Origin: an uncultured Porphyromonadaceae bacterium | GTDB lineage: Bacteria > Bacteroidota > Bacteroidia > Bacteroidales > Muribaculaceae | Direction of reading: 5' to 3' | Assembly (NCBI GenBank): GCA_947177405.1 | Contig: CAMWUJ010000027.1 | Location: 1 to 38,556, forward strand | DNA length: 38,556 nucleotides | Part shown: positions 34,602 through 38,556 of the stretch, in pieces | Position numbering within the stretch: position 1 is the stretch's first letter | Layout: each line of letters begins with the position of its first letter | Translations under genes and position numbers: made by a program | Notes under the pieces: model-generated | Databases searched by the model: none | Seen by the model: only the letters and a program-made list of their open reading frames with translations | What the model was told of the DNA's origin: nothing

Positions 34602-35186
34602 TCAATCATCGTCGTCATCATCACTACTGAATCCCCAGCTATCCACAGCCTCTTTTACCTTTGAGGCGGCAGCCGAGGCTTTGGAGGGATCCACTTTATA
34701 GGAAGATAGTGATGATGCAAGTTTCTGCTGTATTTTTGCGAGTTTGGAACTCTGGGCCGCTGTCAGAGATCCCTTGGCGTTTTGCAGGCGTGAGGCAAGA
34801 CTTTGTGCATCCTCTAAGTATTCTGTATATTCCGAAATGGCCGACACATCACCCTTGGCAGCTTTCTTCGCCAAAGCAACAACTTTGTTGGTGTATTCTT
34901 CATATTCTTTAAGGATATCGTCCCAATCCTCATTGTCAACTGAAGATGATGCCGATTGCTCGCTTGACGAACTTGACTCATCATCTGAGGAGGAATATGA
35001 GTTGTCGTAGGAGGAAGTCGAAGATTCATCCGTTGATTCTCCATAAGAATCATCATAAGAATCACTCGAACCAAGGGAATATTCTACGGAGGAGTCGGTG
35101 TTATCATCTTTTTTAGTTTCCTTGTTGCCACATGATGCCATCATTACCAAAGCTGCGGCGGCAAAAATGAATAAAGGTTTCTTCAT
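34602..35186 (-). CDS. Ser/Asp-rich lipoprotein with helical C-terminal domain
   Basis: The 194-residue lipoprotein has the lipobox MMASC (Cys19). A ~75-residue low-complexity linker of Ser, Asp, Glu and Tyr follows, with repeats such as DSYDDSYGES. A helical domain begins at DWDDILKEYEEYTNKVV and includes AAKGDVSAISEYTEYLEDAQSL; it resembles a Bacteroidales lipoprotein family I recall as DUF6591. The C terminus is a run of six Asp. The ATG at 35186 (MKKPLF) is chosen over one at 35210 because it begins a standard lipoprotein signal. It lies 24 bp after the small HTH gene, so the two may be cotranscribed. The function is unknown; the acidic linker suggests a surface or spacer role. Confidence 0.85.
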   Translation of the reverse strand: MKKPLFIFAAAALVMMASCGNKETKKDDNTDSSVEYSLGSSDSYDDSYGESTDESSTSSYDNSYSSSDDESSSSSEQSASSSVDNEDWDDILKEYEEYTNKVVALAKKAAKGDVSAISEYTEYLEDAQSLASRLQNAKGSLTAAQSSKLAKIQQKLASSLSSYKVDPSKASAAASKVKEAVDSWGFSSDDDDDD

Positions 35187-35210
35187 GTCGTAAAATATTT
35201 GGTTAAACAA

Positions 35211-35420
35211 TTATTTTAGATGATCAGAGATATCAGCGAAAAAGTCATGATCCAGAGCCTTTGAAATGGAATAGAGAAGATGAATATCTATGTTATTCTT
35301 CTTAAAAATTCGATAGATGTTACCTCTCTCGCAATTTATTTGATCGGCAAACCATTTCACTGAATGGTGTTTAGGCTGGTTGTCAAAGGTATCTTTAATC
35401 AAATTTCCTATATGCAGCAT
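35211..35420 (-). CDS. Small HTH regulator, copy 1
   Basis: This 69-residue protein is almost entirely a helix-turn-helix: VKWFADQINCERGNIYRIFKK forms the binding helices, followed by IDIHLLYSISKALDHDFFADIS. Such short Xre/Cro-like proteins are common in Bacteroidales, often annotated as transcriptional regulators. It is a paralogue of the gene at 35486. The start at 35420 (MLHIGNLI) matches the paralogue's start and falls after a promoter at 35448-35479, which rules out the longer frame from 35474. It is 24 bp upstream of the lipoprotein gene. Confidence 0.8.
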   Translation of the reverse strand: MLHIGNLIKDTFDNQPKHHSVKWFADQINCERGNIYRIFKKNNIDIHLLYSISKALDHDFFADISDHLK

Positions 35421-35447
35421 AATATGTCGCTTTAACAGTTTCAACTG

Positions 35448-35479
35448 CAAATTTAATAAGGTGTTTCCTGACAATCAAG
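35448..35479 (-). promoter_or_regulatory. Promoter of HTH copy 1
   Basis: On the minus strand CTTG (35479-35476), a 20-nt spacer and TAAATTTG (35455-35448) give a near-perfect Bacteroidetes promoter. Transcription should begin near 35441, about 20 nt before the ATG at 35420. Confidence 0.65.
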
Positions 35480-35485
35480 TCCATA

Positions 35486-35746
35486 TCAGTCCTTTTCATC
35501 CTGAGTCTCTTTTTCTCTTAATTTCTCTATTTTTTGTGCCTGGAAATACTGCGAGAGATCAGCGAAAAAGTCATGGTCGAGAATTTTAGATATGTTGAAG
35601 AGCTGCTGGGCATCGATGCTTCTTTTATTAAAGATTTTATAAATATTGGCTCTCTGACAATTGAGTTTATTGGCAAACCAGACAATATTATGGGATTTGG
35701 GCTGTCGGTCGAATACTCGTTTTATCATTTTGCCAATATGCTGCAT
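35486..35746 (-). CDS. Small HTH regulator, copy 2
   Basis: This 86-residue protein resembles copy 1 along its whole length (IVWFANKLNCQRANIYKIF, then IDAQQLFNISKILDHDFFADLS) and has a charged C-terminal extension QKIEKLREKETQDEKD that copy 1 lacks. It probably binds DNA as a dimer and may regulate its own operon and copy 1. It has its own promoter at 35772-35803, and a strong palindrome lies just upstream of that. The 65-bp gap between the two copies contains the promoter of copy 1. Confidence 0.82.
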   Translation of the reverse strand: MQHIGKMIKRVFDRQPKSHNIVWFANKLNCQRANIYKIFNKRSIDAQQLFNISKILDHDFFADLSQYFQAQKIEKLREKETQDEKD

Positions 35747-35771
35747 CTGCTGTTTCTTCTCAAATTGTGTG

Positions 35772-35803
35772 CAAAATTAAGATATGGTATTGATAATCCC
35801 AAG
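35772..35803 (-). promoter_or_regulatory. Promoter of HTH copy 2
   Basis: On the minus strand CTTG (35803-35800), a 20-nt spacer and TAATTTTG (35779-35772) form a promoter with the same -33 variant and spacing as that of copy 1. Transcription should begin near 35765, about 20 nt before the ATG at 35746. Confidence 0.65.
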
Positions 35804-35809
35804 AAAGGA

Positions 35810-35850
35810 TGTATCCAATATAGATAGTGTATGTATCTATTTTGGATACA
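35810..35850. repeat. 17-bp inverted repeat upstream of the HTH promoter
   Basis: The arms at 35810-35826 and 35834-35850 are complementary with one mismatch, centre gtgtatg. Each outer half begins tgtatcca. It lies 7 bp upstream of the -33 box of the minus-strand promoter, so it is a candidate operator for the HTH proteins. A + strand stem-loop function is an alternative. Confidence 0.65.
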
Positions 35851-35901
35851 TTATGAGGCGGATAAAGTGAGTTAAAAGTTATAATTTTGCATAAAAGCAC
35901 A

Positions 35902-36176
35902 ATGATGGGAATGGATAAGAAGGAATTCATCGAGCAGCTCATCTTGTTCAGAGCCCTCACGGGAGAAGACTGGACCGACCTGCGCTATAATCTGGAACGG
36001 CTTCACGACTTGACCTTATAGAGGTCTCTCCGGCAGTAGTTACGGGATTCCATATTATCTGGTTCTGTATCGCGGCATTCCTGCTTCTCAACCTTGTTAC
36101 CGGCGCGGTGATCAACAACTATCAGGTCACGATCGAGGAGGAAGAAAGAAAGAGAAGTATGAAGATGATGGAATAG
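35902..36176 (+). pseudogene. Truncated, frameshifted copy of the ion-channel tail
   Basis: A short frame starts at 35902 (MMGMDKKEFIEQL) and runs into LFRALTGEDWTDLRYNL, the pore of the channel gene at 36449, before a TAG at 36019-36021. A one-base deletion relative to the parent lies between 35991 and 36046, after which the homologous frame continues (EVSPAVVTGFHIIWFCIAA... to MKMME) and stops at 36174-36176. Only the last ~75 of 276 channel residues are represented; S1-S5 are absent. The first ~13 residues have no match in the channel. A -7-like TAATTTTG is at 35882-35889. The copy is diverged, so the duplication is not recent. Confidence 0.85.
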
Positions 36177-36199
36177 AGATCGAAAACAGTGAATACAAA

Positions 36200-36230
36200 A
36201 ATGTGGCGGGTCATCACGACTCGCCACATT
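36200..36230. terminator. Stem-loop copy 1 after the channel pseudogene
   Basis: A 13-bp stem (36200-36212 with 36218-36230, one G-T pair) and loop atcac lie 24 bp after the pseudogene stop. The core tgtggcgggtcatcacgac is the same as at 37313-37332. Confidence 0.7.
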
Positions 36231-36347
36231 CATTGTTTTCCATAATACTTTACTAAACTAACCTAACATCATGAAACGAATTTCTTATTTCTGATATTAA
36301 AACGTGAGAAATTCGGAAATAGTTTATGGAAATTCCTTAATAAGTAT

Positions 36348-36355
36348 TAATTTTG
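36348..36355 (+). promoter_or_regulatory. -7 box for the ion-channel gene
   Basis: TAATTTTG matches the -7 consensus; TTTA at 36323-36326 lies 21 nt upstream as a weak -33. Transcription would begin near 36362, with an ~87-nt leader. Confidence 0.5.
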
Positions 36356-36448
36356 TAAAAAATATCAGACGAGGTTGATTGATCAGCTTCAATATTCTGT
36401 GCTATAAAATGGCAAGTAAAATTTTAAATCACTAACTTTAATACTAAT

Positions 36449-37279
36449 ATGGCATCAATGAAAGAGGCTTGCTCGAAGTTTGTATATGGCAAGCCATTCG
36501 ATTTCTTCATTACCATCGTAATCATCGTCAATTCCCTTCTGATCGGGGTTCAGACAACCTACAACAGTGTTACAATCGACATGATTCAAACCGTGATTCT
36601 ATATATCTTCACGGTGGAGGTGGTGTTGCGCTTCATTGCGGCGGGCAGTGTGGGTGAATTTTTCAAGAGCGGGTGGAATGTATTCGACCTTATACTTGTG
36701 ATAATCGGTTGGATTCCGGCATCAGCGGGCAGTGGCTCCACGGTGATGGTGTTGAGAGTGCTGAGAGTGTTCCGCGTGCTCCGTCTGCTGCGGACTGCCA
36801 GCGAGATCAAGCTGATAATAGGAGTGCTTATCAGGTCAATGAAGTCGCTTCTGTATAATGGAATATTGTTCCTGATATTCATGTATCTCTTCGCAGTGGC
36901 CGGAGTCTCGATGTTCCGCCTTCCTTCTGATACGAACCTGCATGGGGAACAGTTGGCCCATTACGAACAACTTATGAAAGAGGCTCCTCATTGTCCGGCC
37001 AATTCTCCTGATCCTTATGGCAGCATAGGGGAGGCGTTCTTCACTCTTTTCCGTGCGCTGACCGGGGAGGACTGGACCGACCTGCGCTATAATCTTGTGA
37101 CTGCCTCGCGTCTCGATCTTATACAAGTGTCGCCGGCGGTAGTGACCGGATTTCATGTGCTATGGTTCTGCATAGCGGCCTTCCTTCTGCTTAACCTCGT
37201 GACCGGAGCTGTGATCAACAACTATCAGGTCACCATAGAAGAAGAGGAACGCAAGCGCAGCATGAAGATGATGAATTAG
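36449..37279 (+). CDS. Voltage-gated cation channel with TGEDW filter
   Basis: The 276-residue protein is a one-domain voltage-gated channel of the bacterial NaV/CaV type that assembles as a tetramer in the inner membrane. Helices S1-S3 lie near 17-35, 44-65 and 77-93. S4 has five Arg every third residue (R103, 106, 109, 112, 115). S5 is near 133-155, the selectivity filter is TGEDWTD (205-211) and S6 is near 228-257, with a short charged tail. NaChBac and NavAb carry TLESW in the filter. TGEDW instead matches the filter of repeat II of animal Cav channels, so Ca2+ or mixed permeability is possible. The extra-cellular loop before the pore is long and includes His and Cys. A defective copy of its tail lies just upstream. 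Confidence 0.88.
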   Translation: MASMKEACSKFVYGKPFDFFITIVIIVNSLLIGVQTTYNSVTIDMIQTVILYIFTVEVVLRFIAAGSVGEFFKSGWNVFDLILVIIGWIPASAGSGSTVMVLRVLRVFRVLRLLRTASEIKLIIGVLIRSMKSLLYNGILFLIFMYLFAVAGVSMFRLPSDTNLHGEQLAHYEQLMKEAPHCPANSPDPYGSIGEAFFTLFRALTGEDWTDLRYNLVTASRLDLIQVSPAVVTGFHVLWFCIAAFLLLNLVTGAVINNYQVTIEEEERKRSMKMMN

Positions 37280-37306
37280 ACTCTTCTATCCTGCTATATA
37301 AAATAA

Positions 37307-37347
37307 ACGCGAATGTGGCGGGTCATCACGACTCGCCACATTCGCGT
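37307..37347. terminator. Stem-loop copy 2, shared terminator
   Basis: A 14-bp arm (37307-37320) pairs with 37334-37347, and the stem continues inward through GGTC/GACT to an atcac loop, for 18 pairs in all. It lies between the channel (+) and kinase-like (minus) genes and can act on both. Confidence 0.75.
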
Positions 37348-37406
37348 GTTTTCCATAATACTTTCAAACTAACCTAACATCATGAAACGAATTTTACTTT
37401 CTGATA

Positions 37407-38249
37407 TTATAACATCAGAAGAGAAAGAACGGTTCGGTCTAATATTTCTATTTCATTCGAGAACATACGTGTTCCTCCTAATCTCAGGTCCGGAGTGTTT
37501 AGCCTTATATCACAGTCTATGACAAAAATGGTTCCGTTGGGAGATTTAATCACATTTTCATCGTGGAGGTCACTTAAATAAATGTATGGAGTGGTATATG
37601 TCCAATTACTTTTGTTTCTTATTGTAAATCCTAAATTAAGGGCAAAATTCTCAATTTCTTTTTCTGTTAGAGGTAGTCCTTCGATAAATGGTTGGGAGAC
37701 AATTATTTTGAATTCACCATTATCATTCTTGCCGAATCCTATAACAGACAGATTTGTTTCAGGAAATAGTGTGTTATGTAATGATATACGATCAAGTGCA
37801 TGAACCGGGAGAATAAAGTAATCGAGGCCAATGCTCTTAATTAGCGTTGGCCCGTTATCGTATACTTTAGCTTCCCCTCCTTCTGCGATATTGACACCAA
37901 ATCTATTACATAGGAGGTTGTCAACGTCTTCGATCCAGATTCCTATGGTTTTGGCCCACTTCTCTATTACAGTTGCCTGGTACGTTGCTGATTGGAATTC
38001 TCTTTTGATATTTGAGATCCCTTCAGCAAAGCAATCTGACGGAGTTTCTGCTCCCGCGAGAATGGTTGCAATGACATGACTTGTGCCTCCCTTTGTGCAG
38101 CCATACTGTTCTTGCGGTGAAAATCGTTTAAATATAAGTTTCCCGTTACAAAATAATTCTCCATAATATTCTAATTTCTCAATTCCTTCTTTGGAGAAGC
38201 CATCCGATATAATATCATTAATGGTTTTCCAGAATGATTCGTTATCCAT
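37407..38249 (-). CDS. Kinase-like-fold protein (polyvalent-protein kinase type)
   Basis: The 280-residue protein has a C-terminal region that reads like a small protein-kinase or phosphotransferase core: a Gly-rich AEGGEAKVY (123-131), Lys138 in LIKSI, a catalytic-loop-like SDLHDENV (226-233) and an IDCD (244-247) in the place of the DFG metal-binding Asp. It resembles the kinase domain found in phage and mobile-element polyvalent proteins. The N-terminal ~115 residues are not recognised. The ATG at 38249 is used because an upstream GTG at 38264 is inside the promoter -7 box. One sampled line is 30% GC, far below the adjacent channel, so acquisition by transfer is likely. The substrate is unknown. 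Confidence 0.72.
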   Translation of the reverse strand: MDNESFWKTINDIISDGFSKEGIEKLEYYGELFCNGKLIFKRFSPQEQYGCTKGGTSHVIATILAGAETPSDCFAEGISNIKREFQSATYQATVIEKWAKTIGIWIEDVDNLLCNRFGVNIAEGGEAKVYDNGPTLIKSIGLDYFILPVHALDRISLHNTLFPETNLSVIGFGKNDNGEFKIIVSQPFIEGLPLTEKEIENFALNLGFTIRNKSNWTYTTPYIYLSDLHDENVIKSPNGTIFVIDCDIRLNTPDLRLGGTRMFSNEIEILDRTVLSLLML

Positions 38250-38263
38250 TATTTTATTTTTCA

Positions 38264-38294
38264 CAAAAATAGTGATTATATCTAATTATACAAA
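38264..38294 (-). promoter_or_regulatory. Bacteroidetes promoter for the kinase-like gene
   Basis: On the minus strand TTTG (38294-38291), a 19-nt spacer and TATTTTTG (38271-38264) match the consensus exactly. Transcription should begin only a few nt before the ATG at 38249. Confidence 0.75.
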
Positions 38295-38313
38295 GAAAAT
38301 ATGATTTTTAAAA

Positions 38314-38360
38314 CACGCGAATGTGGCGGGTCATTACGACTCCTGACTTCGCCACTTTTA
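38314..38360. repeat. Stem-loop copy 3 (decayed)
   Basis: acgcgaatgtggcgggtcat repeats the left arm of copy 2, but the right arm is interrupted by extra bases before cgccac, leaving an outer 6-bp gtggcg/cgccac stem. No channel-like coding sequence precedes it; it may mark a third, lost duplicate. Confidence 0.65.
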
Positions 38361-38439
38361 TGATGCTTAGATGAATATAAGTGCTTTTCAGCAATATACA
38401 ATTATGTAAGTTTGATTTAGGGTGACGTAATGACGAAAT

Positions 38440-38556
38440 ATGGCAATGCAGAGAAAAAATCCTCCGCATGGCTTCTGTGAAATTCTGTTCTTTCTGAGTC
38501 TTTGTATTAGCCTGATTTTGGTTGACTATGTTTTGGTCTTAGACCTGAATAAAGTT
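38440..38556 (+). CDS. Start of a possible membrane protein (partial)
   Basis: An ATG at 38440 opens a frame that stays open to the window edge (39 codons). It encodes a short basic start (MAMQRKNPPHG) and then a hydrophobic stretch (ILFFLSLCISLILVDYVLVL) that could be a membrane helix or signal. A -7 consensus TAAGTTTG lies at 38407-38414, placing a start site near 38420. It is too short to name a family. Confidence 0.45.
   Translation, partial: MAMQRKNPPHGFCEILFFLSLCISLILVDYVLVLDLNKV

Noticed and set aside
35534..35827. 97-codon + strand frame over the HTH region
   Set aside because: It is antisense to HTH copy 2, and crosses its promoter; the paralogy of the two minus-strand frames shows that they are the real genes.
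37382..37537. Small + strand frame starting MKRILLSDIITS after the channel
   Set aside because: It runs antisense through the end of the kinase-like gene. The matching ATG in the first copy of the repeat (36268) stops after seven codons, so coding is not conserved.

Overview
The window looks like chromosome from a gut Bacteroidales bacterium, most likely a Muribaculaceae member. The evidence is FimB/Mfa2-type lipoproteins, C-terminal sorting domains of the type IX secretion (T9SS) kind, a PF14905-like outer-membrane barrel, and several close matches to the Bacteroidetes promoter TTTG-N19-21-TAnnTTTG. I see no rRNA, tRNA, CRISPR array, insertion sequence or phage structural gene.

Layout. (1) 1-4114: the tail of a possible + strand gene, then two minus-strand secreted proteins with similar C-terminal sorting domains. 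(2) 4115-5842: a long intergenic region with divergent promoters and a foldable leader, then a DMT-family transporter and a bidirectional terminator. (3) 5855-16188: a five-gene minus-strand surface operon, with four fimbrial-type lipoproteins followed by a 1619-residue multidomain adhesin-like protein. (4) 16492-20022: a divergent + strand operon of ECF sigma factor, one-TM anti-sigma-like protein, small secreted protein and outer-membrane barrel. (5) 20120-23791: a small secreted protein, then a redox gene set (MarR regulator, FrnE-like DsbA protein, metallo-beta-lactamase-fold hydrolase, Old Yellow Enzyme-like reductase). (6) 23792-26396: repeat-rich DNA and three 14-bp iterons at the promoter of an AAA/STAND-like ATPase, then an unknown gene and an AIM24-family gene. 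(7) 26424-34484: a tight seven-gene minus-strand cluster: M16 peptidase, dusB, DUF2807-type protein, polysaccharide flippase, aminotransferase, NhaC-family transporter, metX. (8) 34602-35746: a Ser/Asp-rich lipoprotein and two small paralogous HTH proteins. (9) 35747-38556: a voltage-gated cation channel, a frameshifted copy of its tail, three copies of one stem-loop, an AT-rich kinase-like gene, and the start of a possible membrane protein.

How the parts may work together. The sigma/anti-sigma/barrel operon and the surface-fimbria operon diverge from a 303-bp region with no clear housekeeping promoter, so the sigma factor may control one or both (inference). The MarR set reads as a thiol/electrophile response unit. 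NhaC and metX overlap by ATGA and are probably translationally coupled, which hints at a methionine-related role for the transporter. The most unusual stretch is 35.7-38.4 kb, where a channel with a TGEDW selectivity filter resembling repeat II of animal calcium channels has been partly duplicated together with its terminator.
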